Shown: positions 42,926 through 53,150 of the stretch, piece by piece
Position numbering within the stretch: position 1 is the first letter of the stretch
Layout of the letters: each line of letters opens with the position of its first letter
Source of the DNA: Sabellastarte sp. h YS-2021
Taxonomy: Eukaryota; Annelida; Polychaeta; Sabellida; Sabellidae
Reading direction: 5' to 3'
Assembly (NCBI GenBank): GCA_964017235.1
Contig: OZ024936.1
Location: 37,470,040-37,534,039, forward strand
DNA length: 64,000 nucleotides
Made by a program: the position numbers and the translations under genes
The notes under the pieces: model-generated
The model's database searches: none
What the model saw: the letters and a program-made list of their open reading frames with translations, nothing else
What the model was told of the DNA's origin: nothing

Positions 42926-44000
42926 ACTCAAAATCAGCTATTTTATGACCCCAGTTTGACCCATAAAGGGGGGTCGGGGGATAAAACTGACCGGCTATTT
43001 AGATTCTCCACATATGCTTTCCCAATACCTCTTAATACATTCTGAAGCTATAAAAGCAAAGACAAAGGAGATATAAGGCAAAAACTCCATAGCAGCTATT
43101 TATGACCCCAGTTTGGCCAATAAGGGGGGGGGGGGGGGGGGGGGGGTCAGGGGGTAAAACTGACCGGCTATTTAGACTCTCCACATATTCTTTCTCAATA
43201 CCTCTTAATACATTTTGAATGTATAAAAGCAACAATAAAGGAGATATAAGGCAAAACTCCAAAGCAACTATTTTATGACCCCAGTTTGACCCATAAGGGG
43301 GGTTGGGGGATAAAACTGACCGGCTATTTAGACTCTCCATATATGCTTTCCCAATACCTCTTAATACATTCTGAAGCTATAAAAGCAACAATAAAGGAGA
43401 TATAAGGAAGAAAACTCAAAATCAGCTATTTTATGACCCCAGTTTGAACCATAAGGGGGGGGGGCCAGAGGGTAAAACTGACCGGCTATTTAGACTCTCC
43501 ACATATGCTTTCCCAATACCTCTTAATATATTCTGAAGCTATAAAATCAACAATAAAGGAGATAAAGGCAAAAACTCAAAATCGGCTATTTTATGACCCC
43601 AGTTTGACCCATAAGGGGGGGTCGGGGGATAAAACTGACCGGCTATTTAGATTCTCCACATATGCTTTCCCAATACCTCTTGATACATTCTGAAGCTATA
43701 AAAGCAAAGACGAAGGAGATATAAGGCAAAAACTCCAAAGCAGCTATTTATGACCCCAGTTTGGCCAATAAGGGGGGGGTCGGGGGTAAAACTGACCGGC
43801 TATTTAGGCTCTCCATATATGCTTTCCCAATACCTCTTAATACATTCTGAAACTATAAAAGCAACAATAAAGGAGATATAAGGTAAAAACTCAAAATCAG
43901 TTATTTTATGACCCCAGTTTGACCCATAAGGGGGGGCCATGGGGTAAAACTGACCGGCTATTTAGACTCTCCACATATGGTTTCCTATTACCTCCCAGTA
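42926..44000 (+). repeat. 158-bp satellite array, right part
   Basis: GACCCCAGTTTG recurs at 42947, 43104, 43277, 43435, 43595, 43752 and 43910. It continues the array that DIRS A2 split. One G-run is 23 long (43124-43146). Confidence 0.93.
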
Positions 44001-44454
44001 CATTTTATAGCTCTAAATGCAATAAGAAGATAATAGGGGGGTTGGCCTAAATTTAAGGCTTTCAGATTGGAAGGTGTCAGAAAATCACTCATAAATGAGA
44101 CATTTTTCAAGGGATTGCTGCCAAAATCTAATCAGCTCGAGTTTTCGATAGTATGAACACGTGTGTCAAATTATAAGGCTCTGTAGCAAGTAGTTTTTCC
44201 TGAACTGCGATGAAGGGGGGGGGGGGGGGGGGGGGGGGTGTACTTCAAAAAAATAGTTTTTGATCATGTGACCTTCATAAAGGTCAAGGTCAAATTTAAG
44301 CATGCAGAAAAATTTTCCCACGCCTAAGGTATATAACTGCCAAATATGGTTTAAAATCTTCTAATAATAAGGGAGATATTCAAGGGAGACCATAATGCGG
44401 TGGCGGCGAGGCAACTGAGGTGAAAACAAATAAGCGCCCTTTCAGGGACGCTTA
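44001..44454 (+). repeat. HLE II-b 3' segment with 24-base G-run
   Basis: Single-copy tail with an uninterrupted run of 24 G at 44215-44238, then the terminal hairpin at about 44431-44454. No gene. Confidence 0.7.
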
Positions 44455-44782
44455 ATTATCAGCAGCACCCTCAAGGTCTGCTTGAGAGCCAGAAAATGCC
44501 TCCCTGTCATTCCCCAATAGTGTTCAAATCATCGTCTTTGCTAGTAATGCAGGGATCTGATACTTTTTGCTTTCTTACATACCTAAGTCTGTACTTGATT
44601 TTTATTTGTTGTTCTTCAGTAAAATTTGCACAGATATTGCATGGAGTTTCATTTGTGACACAGAGGTCATCCCCTTTGCCAGATTCCCTGCACGTAGGAC
44701 AGTAATTATGGGTATAGAATAAGAAATAAAAATGCCTGCATTTAGATGATCTGGGCTTTGCACTCGTTTGGTGGGAAGACAT
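44455..44782 (-). pseudogene. DIRS B gag-like ORF1, N-terminal part
   Basis: Starts MSSHQTSAKPRSSKCRHF at 44782 and keeps the gag Cys pattern (YCPTCRESGKGDDLC, CNICANFTEEQ), like A2's CARCRDKGVGDDPC and CSICKAFTPAQ. It is separated from the rest of gag (35451 downwards) by the HLE II-b insertion. Confidence 0.8.
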
Positions 44783-44939
44783 TTTTACTGCAATAAAATC
44801 AGAGTCGAAACGCGGAAAAACTTACAAACAAGAAATATTCAAAGAATACTTATCCTGCACTTTACAAACTTTGTCAGAATAATCTATGCAATAAAAAGAA
44901 ACAAATGGCTGAATTTTAAGCTTATTTTAAATGCTTTCC

Positions 44940-45119
44940 AGTCATGCAGCCAACGAGAGAAGAAGGGTTAGATGCGCGATTCCACTGTTATGGTACACTC
45001 TCAGCACGGGGATCCGGTCAATACTAAAACGTCTATTTTTTTTGGACGTTGGCCAGATGCCTGCGGCCTCCCGAGATAGTATTCAGTTCCACATGGTAAG
45101 CTATTGTAGCGTAATAAAA
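44940..45119 (-). repeat. DIRS B high ITR
   Basis: Inverse of the low ITR: ACTCTCAGCACGGGGATCCG, GGACGTTGGCCAGATGCCTG, CAGTTCCACATGGTAAGC. It ends GCGTAAT+AAAA. It carries the uninterrupted hAT target site (single CTGAGAGT on the minus strand). Confidence 0.88.
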
Positions 45120-45201
45120 GCTCAGGCTCAGAATGCATAAAGCATCAATACTTATAATAGGACGAAAGTTACACCATAAAACTACTTAATTAAAGGGTAA
45201 C

Positions 45202-46214
45202 TGTTACGGTCACGGGCAAGCGCGGTAGCAATTACCGGTTGTCTTTAAGTTGTAACAGAAAAAGCAAAAAGTTAAACTTAACAAATTTATTTAATAGTCA
45301 ACAATAATGATTACAGTCAACTGGTATGCTCTTAACTAAACACACTAATACAATAATAAGATCTAGCTGACCTGACCACAGAGATTATGAGTTAAATTTA
45401 TCCGCCGTATCCAGCAATCTGTTCCGTAATCCGTCCTGTAGTATATTCTGTGGTCTGTCCAATGTCCTGTGGTCTGTCCTGTGATCTGTCCAATGTTCAC
45501 TCACACACAGATATCTATATCTTGTGACCTGTCTCACACTCAACAACACAAAAGGTTCTTGTCCTGCTATTCTTTGTATATCCAGTCACACAGAATGTCT
45601 GTCTGGAGATATTTAGAGAGTTAACACAACTGTACTGTCTGCTCCAAGATGTGGACAATGTCCAAAATGCAGTAAATTCATTCTCTGTTATATGAATGTA
45701 CAATATCCAAAATATCCAAAGTACAATAAATCTGTCCAGACAATGTATCTAGTTCACTCCAGTAAAAGTTCACAGCAACACAAGTTATATTATATTCCAA
45801 AACACAATAGCTCTCCTTATAGCCAGCGAATACAAAGTTCACTTGTGGTCAGATGTACATTCCTTATATACATTCACAGATTTCTCTGGAATTGTACAGA
45901 ACCAACTCAAAAAAGCTTGAGCCATCTAGGCCAAAGGAGGAAGTTCTAGAAACTACTGGCAATTGGGTTTCCCCAAATCTATCATAACCACTGAGGGGGG
46001 GGATTTCCCCCAGTCTGTGAACAAATCAATAAACACTAAAACACAAAAATCAATAACTCCCTTACTTTAAATGTTAACACACAAAAAGAACCAACAACAC
46101 AATTATCTTTTATGACAATGTATAAACATAAAGCTTAAATTAAACAATGCACTAATATAGCGCCCAATATATGTAATATACAATGCACCAATATAGTGTC
46201 CAATATATGTAACA
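45202..46214. mobile_element. Solo LTR with 5-bp TSD
   Basis: Starts TGTTACGGTCACGG and ends ATATATGTAACA, so it has TG...CA termini with the short inverted repeat TGTTAC/GTAACA. It is flanked by GTAAC on both sides (45197-45201 and 46215-46219). It is 1013 bp with no coding region. GTCCTGTGGTCTGTCC-like repeats lie at 45430-45495. A 5-bp TSD and TGTTAC ends fit a Ty3/gypsy LTR left by LTR-LTR recombination. Orientation is uncertain. Confidence 0.82.
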
Positions 46215-46219
46215 GTAAC

Positions 46220-46639
46220 AGTGCTTTATAATGCCACATATCTATTTACATTTTAGTAAAAGGTATAGTAAAATTTGGGCCTTTAGAAAGGCAAGAAGTT
46301 TATGACACAATTCTCTGAACACATCTATTCCAATGAGTAAATAAAAGGTCAATGTTCCCACAAGCTTATTTATATCTTATGAATAATGCTCATTTCTATT
46401 TATATATAATTGCCAGTCTTTGATAAGTCACCAGAGAATTAGTGTGTTGGGTATATGCTGATAAGGGATAAAACAATAGTTAATGTGTGTGTCTCAACAA
46501 ACCCCCCACCCCCCACCCCACCCCCACCCACCCCGGTTTAGGTTTAGTCTATGCATGAAGAACTGCTCATATAAGGAGTAAAAGTTCTCTTTACCTATGC
46601 TCTGTTGAAAGTGTAAGTGATATCTAGATTTTATGTATA
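46220..46639. other. AT-rich spacer with C-rich tract
   Basis: No gene. A C-rich tract at 46500-46535 (blocks of CCCCCC and CCCC separated by A) would form G-quadruplex-prone DNA on the minus strand. Confidence 0.5.
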
Positions 46640-48960
46640 AGCAAGACCACTTCCGCGGTATGTATCTCCCGCCGAGCATTACAGGGGAAGAAATACCTTT
46701 TCCGAGATATTCACAATTTTTCATTTTCCACTAAAATCCAAGATGGCGGCCAAAAGTGGCAAAAACTGAAATTTTTCCCCCAGGCACAGAATACTGTTGT
46801 ACTACCCTGTGGGTCAAAAATTCTCTGAAAATTGCTCTATCTCTTACCATGTCGAAGATATTTTCAATGTTTTATTTTCCGCTAAAATCGAAGATGTCCA
46901 CGAAAAAGTGGCAAAAATTGAAAATTTTTCCCCTTTCCGCAGGATACTCTTGTACCACCCTGCAGGTCATAAATTCATTTGAAATCGCTCTATCTCTTAC
47001 AATTTTTGAGATATTCACACTTTTTCATTTTCCGCAAAATCCAAGATGGATGCCAAAACTGGCGAAAATTGAAATTTTTACCCTTTACATAGGACACTCT
47101 TGTACTACCCTGTGGATCAAGAATTCGCTTGAAATCGCCCTATCTCTTACGGTTTTCGACATATTCACACTTTTTAATTTTCCGCAAAAATCCAAGATGG
47201 CCGCCAAAAGTGGCGAAAACTGAATTTTTCCCCCTATCCATAGCCTACTCTTGTACTACCCTGTGGGTCAAAAATTCGTTTGAAATCGCTCTATCTCTTA
47301 CGGTTTTCGAGATATTCACACTTTTTCATTTTCCGCTAAAATCCAAGATGGACGCCAAAAGTGGTGAAAATTGAAATTTTTACCCTTTACATAGGACACT
47401 CTTGTACTACCCTGTGGGTCAAGAATTCGCTTGAAACCGACCTATCTCTTACGGTTTTCGAGATATTCACACTTTTTCATTTTCTGCAAACATCCAAGAT
47501 GGCCCGCCAAAAGTGGCGAAAATTGAAATTTGAAATTGAAATTTTTTCCCCTTATATGTATAGGATACACTTGTACTACCCTGTGGGTCAAACATTCGCT
47601 CGAAATCGCCCTATCTCTTACAGTTTTCGAGATATTCACACTTTTTCATTTTCCGATAAAATCCAAGATGGCCGCAAAAAAGGGGCGAAAATTGAAATTT
47701 TTCCCCTTTGCATAGGATACTCTTGTACTACCCTGGGGTCAAAAATTCACTCGAAATCGCTCTCTCGTACGGTTTTCGAGAAATTCACACTTTTTCATTT
47801 TCCGCTAAAATCCAAGATGGCCACCAAAAGTGGTGAACATTGAAATTTTTCCCCTTTGCATAAAATACTCTTTTCTCCTTTGTATAGGATATTCTTGTAC
47901 TACCCCGCGGGTCAAGAGCTCACTCGAAATCGCTCTATCTCTTACGGTTTCCGAGATATTCACACTTTTCCATTTTCTACTAAAATCCAAGATGGCCGCC
48001 AAAAGTGGCGAAAATTGCAATTTTCCCCTTTGCATAGGATGCTCTTGTACTACCCTACGGGTCAAAATTTTGCTTGAAATCGCTCCATCTCTTACAGTTT
48101 TCGAGATATTCACACTTTTTCATTTTCCGCTAAAATCCAAGATGGCCACCAAAAGTGGCGAAAATTGAAATTTTTCCCCTTTGCATAGGATGCTCTTGTA
48201 CTACCCTGTGGGTCAAAATTTTGCTTGAAATCGCTCCATCTCTTACAGTTTTCGAGATATTCACACTTTTTCATTTTCCGCTAAAATCCAAGATGGCCGT
48301 AGCAAAAATTGAAATTTGTCCCCTTTGCATAGGATGCTCTTGTACTACCCTGTGGGTCAAAAATTCGCTCGAAATTGCTCTATCTCTTACGGTTTTCGAG
48401 ATATTTGTAAATTTTCACTAAAAGTAGCAATAAAGTAGCCATTACTCACTTGTACATTGAGCAACAGTTGTGAAACTTAAATATGTTACAGTTCACAAAA
48501 AAGTAGATGAACAACATATTTGAGAGAAATTGTGTAGCTACAATAGTTTTGAAGACATAAGCCATTTACTCATTATGGATATCATTAAAAATTGACAAAG
48601 TAGCTATTACTCACTTAGCTATGGAGATACACTTCCAAACTACTGACCATGTTGTAGCTGTGGAGAAAGTAGCTGAACAACATATTGGAACAAAATACTC
48701 TAAATGCAATAGTTTGAGAGTTATAAGTCATATAATTATATTAGGTAAAAGTGCTATTACTCACTCAAAAGTAGGCCAAAGTTCACCAAACCCAAAAAAT
48801 ACTGAACAGCGTAAAAATTCATTAGGACAAGTAATTTACCAAAAATGTGTAACTGTAGTAGTTTCAGAGAAAACTGAGTGACACACGCACGCACACACGC
48901 ACGCACGCACATACATTGTGTAAATTATAATCTCCCACCGGCGAGCCGGGCGGGAGATAA
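46640..48960 (+). mobile_element. HLE family IV
   Basis: The 5' region reads ACCACTTCCGCGGTATGTAT then CTCCCGCCGAGC. The 3' end is a hairpin with arms ATCTCCCACCGG and CCGGGCGGGAGAT (48930-48958), so the 5' motif ATCTCCCGCC again matches the hairpin. Inside are about 10 satellite units of 110-180 bp (46690-48410) with CTCTATCTCTTACGGTTTTC and CCAAGATGGCCGCCAAAAGT. Next come about three long-form satellite units (48420-48760), then the GGACAAGTAATTTACC module and an ACGC microsatellite (48881-48912). It is non-coding; open frames are repeat artefacts. Confidence 0.72.
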
Positions 48961-49039
48961 ATATCACTGGAAACCCCATCATGGCCTCATGTTTCATTCA
49001 TTCTATGGGTGTACCACTACCAACATTTGATATTTTGGC

Positions 49040-50655
49040 AAGGGCGTGAATTCCCTGAATGGTTTTAGGGAATTTGCGAAATCCCTAAATGGTCCAGGGA
49101 ATTCGCGAATTCCCTAAAATTTCTAGGGAATTCACGAAATCCCTGAAATTTTAGTTAGGGATTTCATGAGATCCCTGAATATATTTTACTCTGCTAACAT
49201 TTATTAAACAGAAAAAGTTAATGCGCATAATTACTTAATATGCTTCTGTAGGACCATAGTTATAACACCATAAAATAATATGATAGAGGCAAGATTTATT
49301 TACAGATAAAAACTTAGATTAAAAATGAAAGTTAAGTATTTTTTGGACAGAAGATTACTTAAGACTGCTAACATTTATTGAATGGCTATTACTCATTGTC
49401 TCTTCAAAGGTCTGCACAAAACCATTTTAAACAGAAAAAGTTGATGCACTTTATTTGTTATTATGCTTCTGTAGGACTAAATTTATAACACCATAAACTT
49501 ATATGATGGGGGCAAGATTTATTTACAGATAAAAGCTTAGATTAAAAATGAAAGTTAATCATCTTTTGGATAGAAGATTACTAAGATTGCTAACATTTAT
49601 TGAATGACGGTTATCCATTTTCTCTTCAAAGGTCTGAACAAAACCTTTAATCTATCTAAACTACTTAAGATTACATGCCCTTCCATTGGTTCCTTTGATC
49701 TCCAATACCAGCTATCTCCTCAAATAATTAAAATAAATACTTTTCAGTTTCCATTGATCAGCCGGATCTGAACTGACATGGAGTGCACCATTTTGAAGGA
49801 ATCTATTCTCTGTACAGTTCCTGCTAATTGTAATTGAGATTGAATCCTTTTTAAACTGTTTATCAAAGAAGTACATCATTCTTCCCCTCTCTATTGTGGA
49901 TAATGAAGATTGCACTTAGTAAGTTTTAAGACATGAAAGAACAGAAATAGCAATTAGAATATAAAAGGGTTGCAAGTATTGATAGATTTAGTATTTGTTC
50001 TATTCATATAATAAGTTTTGATACATTAATTCAAACAGTAAAAAAGTAACTATATAAGTACATAAACAAACTATATTAGTATAGAAATAGAAATACCAGT
50101 AGCTTCAAGCAAGAAATATTACTATAAATATATTTATAATAACAGTTAAATTTTAAAGACAAAAAATCCAATACATTCAAATTTAGACTTGACTAAAAAT
50201 AAGTTATTTCTGTGGTATAAATTAGTTTATATACCACACAAAAAATATTATAAAACACTTACAAAATCATATTAGTCTATACAAAACATAAACCAATTAA
50301 AACAAATGAAATATTTTCAAAAACATCATTTTACAAGTTTCCTAAAAGTAATCATTTAACAAGACTATCAGAATTACTGTGCATGACACAGAAAATCATT
50401 TTAAAACTAAGAAGTTTGTTGTAAAATCCCATTAGTTTATACAAAGCTTTAACTGAAATGCACAATAATGGACTAATGCACAATAAAAGTAATTTCACAA
50501 ATTCCCTTAAAAACATGCAGTGAATTTGTGAAAAAATTTACTAAAGTTTTAGGGATTTCGTGAATTCCCTAGAGATTTTAGGGAATTCGCGTATTCCCTG
50601 GTCCATTTAGGGATTTCGCGAATTCCCTGAAAATGTTCAGGGAATTCGCAATGAT
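49040..50655. mobile_element. Foldback-type element with long palindrome-rich TIRs
   Basis: Inverted repeats of about 120 bp: left 49040-49175, right about 50545-50655. Each is built from near-palindromes such as AGGGAATTCGCGAATTCCCT and CAGGGAATTCGCGAA. Matching landmarks occur in order on the inverse strand. The interior is AT-rich, with a direct repeat of about 240 bp (GCTAACATTTATT ... CAAGATTTATTTACAGATAA at about 49195 and 49375). I see no transposase and no certain TSD. Confidence 0.75.
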
Positions 50656-50866
50656 TACACAAGTTATGCATTGCTTATTATGAACTATTTTCAGGTTATT
50701 TTCAGGTAAGTATGATACACTACATGTGTACATTATACAGTTATTATTATAGAACATGATACACTGCACAATAAAGTCCATACATTTGTTATACAAAATA
50801 TGGGTATATTATACATCGGTTACATTGCTTATTATGAACTATTTACAATCTTTACAAAAGCAGAAC

Positions 50867-51685
50867 CTACTCCTGGGTGGAGTACATGCGTAATGAAGTA
50901 CATTTCACGTGCATCCACTGCAGGCAACCATCACAGCATATTGACCCATCTGATTCTAGCAGTAGTGAACACATAGCACAGTTCCAAGGGGCACCTTTTC
51001 ATTGTTCATATACATGAGTGACAGCAGTCCATGCATGTTCATCAAAATATCTTCTTACAATATTGATGTCCACGTGACTGTCTGTGTTTGATGACCCCAC
51101 TCTATCAACATCCTGCTCTACATCTTCCTCTCCTCTAGTTTTCTTTTCTTTCATTACATTGTCAATGATACTCTCATCTACCAGCCATCCTAAAATTTGC
51201 CTTTGTCTGGATTGTATGTCCTTTCAGTGGAATGCAATTGATTTTGATCATTTATCTCTCTTGGCCTTTGGTAATCCTATGGCTGTACTGTGGGCTCCAC
51301 GTGGTCTTCCCCTCTTTTTACTCTTTGGCTGTGGACAAGTCTAAAGTTTAAACGGACAACCAGTTTTAGCTGTGGAAGTGTTAGGATGAATCCCTTTATT
51401 CCTCCCTGACCTGACCACCTTGGTGACACACATACTTCACTTCATAATATTTCAGAGCTGTGTTCAGTAACTTGTTGGGACACTTTTTTGAGCATTTTCT
51501 ATTGTCCTACTGTCACCTTCTGACAAGACAGTATGAGTTTCATTCTGATACCTTTCTATGGCAGACTGCAGTTCCTCATAAGAGGAAAACAACTGGCCCA
51601 AAAAAAAATACAGAAGCCATGCTTGAGCAACAATAATCACTGTAATCAATTTCTTCAGATATACTGCTGGTGTTACACTAGGCAA
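50867..51685 (-). pseudogene. MULE/ZSWIM-like protein relic with C-terminal PHD finger
   Basis: N-terminal part (51464-51685): FSSYEELQSAIERYQNETHT then SRTIENAQKSVP. After frame changes come YYEVKYVCHQGG and NKGIHPNTSTAKTGCPFK (about 51350-51440), the order of a FAR1/ZSWIM-type zinc-finger domain found in Mutator-like transposases. The DDE core and SWIM domain are missing. The sequence passes directly to a C-terminal tail KKRGRPRGAHSTAIGLPK and a PHD-finger pattern, WNCAMCSLLL then ICCDGCLQWMHVKC, ending at a stop at 50867-50869. At least three in-frame stops are visible. It is an internally deleted, dead transposon gene. The family call is by memory of the motif order. Confidence 0.6.
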
Positions 51686-51755
51686 CTAATGACTGAGCCC
51701 TGGAGATGGGGGGATTTATATAGAGAGCTGCATTGTTCACTAAATTAGCACAAAC

Positions 51756-52543
51756 CACTAACACACTTCAGTGAATTACAATTGATTGCAATTGAAAAAA
51801 ACATACTGCAAAAGTTGCCAAAGTGAGTAAAATAAACTAAGGTGAAATAGTCATTCAAACCAGATTGTAATCATTTGCAATCAGTGGCTAACAGTGCCAA
51901 ACAGGTTGGCATTAATGACTAGCTACCTGGGCAAAAGTAGAAGTCAATTGTGTATTACAATGTGTTATGATATATATTTGAATATATAATTGAGAAGGAC
52001 AATGTGTTTGTTGTCATTATCTATGTTTACCAGCTAATGCTAAATTGTTATATCGTGTATGATAGTGGAGGCTCAATTTAATTTGCAGATTATCAGCTAT
52101 GGTTCTTAGCTAACCCAATTGTGTATTACAATGTGTTGTCATATCTTTTTGAATATGGAATTAGAAAGTACAATGTTTGTTGTCATTATTGTGAAATAAG
52201 GGTGAACTTCAGTGATGAAGATTTGCAAATTAAAAAGACTTCCGTGCATTCAAAACACCAGCTAACAGAAGATTCTACAATAAAATTACTACCATTTCCT
52301 TGCATTTAAAATGGATTCTGTGTATATATGTGATATTCATATATATGTGAGGCGATTCCTGCATTTACAGTACTTCTGTTGTCAAAATTTGGAAAAATAA
52401 AACAAAATTAAAAAGACTTCCGTGCATTGAAAACACCACTAACACACTTCAGTGAATTACAATTGATTGCAATTGAGAAAAAACATACTGCAAAAGTTGC
52501 CAGACAAAGTGAGTAAAATTAACTAAGGTGAAATAGTCATTCA
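51756..52543 (+). repeat. 110-bp direct repeats and short dispersed repeats
   Basis: CACTAACACACTTCAGTGAA to TAGTCATTCAAACCAG occurs at 51756-51866 and again at 52434-52546, with only small differences. AAGACTTCCGTGCATTC-like segments lie at about 52238, 52417 and 52567. CAATTGTGTATTACAATGTGTT is repeated at about 51946 and 52119. This suggests local segmental duplication. No gene. Confidence 0.75.
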
Positions 52544-52589
52544 AACCAGTAAATAAAACGAAATTAAGAAGACTTCTGTGCATTCAAAA

Positions 52590-52870
52590 CACATGTGACG
52601 ATGTATTTATTATTATTATTATGTATTTATACTCAGCGCAATATCTCCATATACTACTGTAATAGGACTCAAAGCGCTATTTAACCAATCCGACTGTACA
52701 GGTACAGCCCCAACTCACAAGTAACTGACATTCCCCTAACTGGAAGACAGAGGCTCAAGGATGACCATTTATCAAGGTTCTTTAACCTGCCACTGGGGAT
52801 AGGACCCAATGACAGAGGACCACCATTTTAAGTGGTCATCCGAGCCACTATGTATCTGCCTGTATCAAAG
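52590..52870. repeat. Unclassified interspersed repeat with TTA microsatellite
   Basis: Begins TTTATTATTATTATTATG, then ACTCAGCGCAATATCTCC and CTCAAAGCGCTATTTAACC, and ends near TATCTGCCTGTATC. It looks like a SINE or LINE 3' end inserted in the 5' long terminal repeat of the gypsy relic, but I cannot classify it. Confidence 0.35.
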
Positions 52871-53150
52871 TAGAATAAAGCAATAGTAGTCTATTTGTGG
52901 TGTTTCAGTGGAGATATTTATACATGGTGGAAGCTTAGTAGCTACACAAACTGTGTACTAAATAGGACCCACATGTGAAGTGATTAATGTGAAATTTAAT
53001 GGACTACAGCATTAGTGGTTGATAATACAGACTACATAGTGTACTGGTGCTTTAACTACTGTGAACTGTGAGTGTTGATCTGTTAGTGTATCTTGTCCCT
53101 GTGAATACAAACTGGTCTATTAAATAGATGCTATTATCAGAACTATAACA

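Larger units (their letters stand above)
35452..44454 (+). mobile_element. HLE family II, copy b, with DIRS A2 inside
   Basis: Inserted in DIRS B gag. Starts CTAGAGGAATAC, with ACTTTTGCTAACAAAAGCGA then AGCGTCCC at about 35485. It ends with a hairpin of arms TAAGCGCCCT and AGGGACGCTTA (about 44431-44454). Without DIRS A2 it is about 2.66 kb and consists mostly of a 158-bp satellite. It is the same family as II-a by both ends, but its internal satellite is unrelated to that of II-a. Confidence 0.8.
27741..45119 (-). mobile_element. DIRS retrotransposon B, host of nested insertions
   Basis: A different DIRS family from A1/A2. Its low ITR is at 27744-27890 (resuming 30144-30190), its ICR at 30252-30348 and its high ITR at about 44940-45119. 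Subtracting the hAT-like element (2.25 kb) and HLE II-b (9.0 kb) leaves about 6.1 kb, the usual size for these elements. Recombinase, RT/RNase H and gag are all present on the minus strand but frameshifted. The low end shares its AAA with the end of DIRS A1. Confidence 0.88.

Noticed and set aside
46756-48421. Open frames with repeated CTTLWVKNSLEIALSLTVFEIF peptides (split: CTTLWVKNS and LEIALSLTVFEIF)
   Set aside because: Same reason: satellite units of HLE IV read through in several frames.
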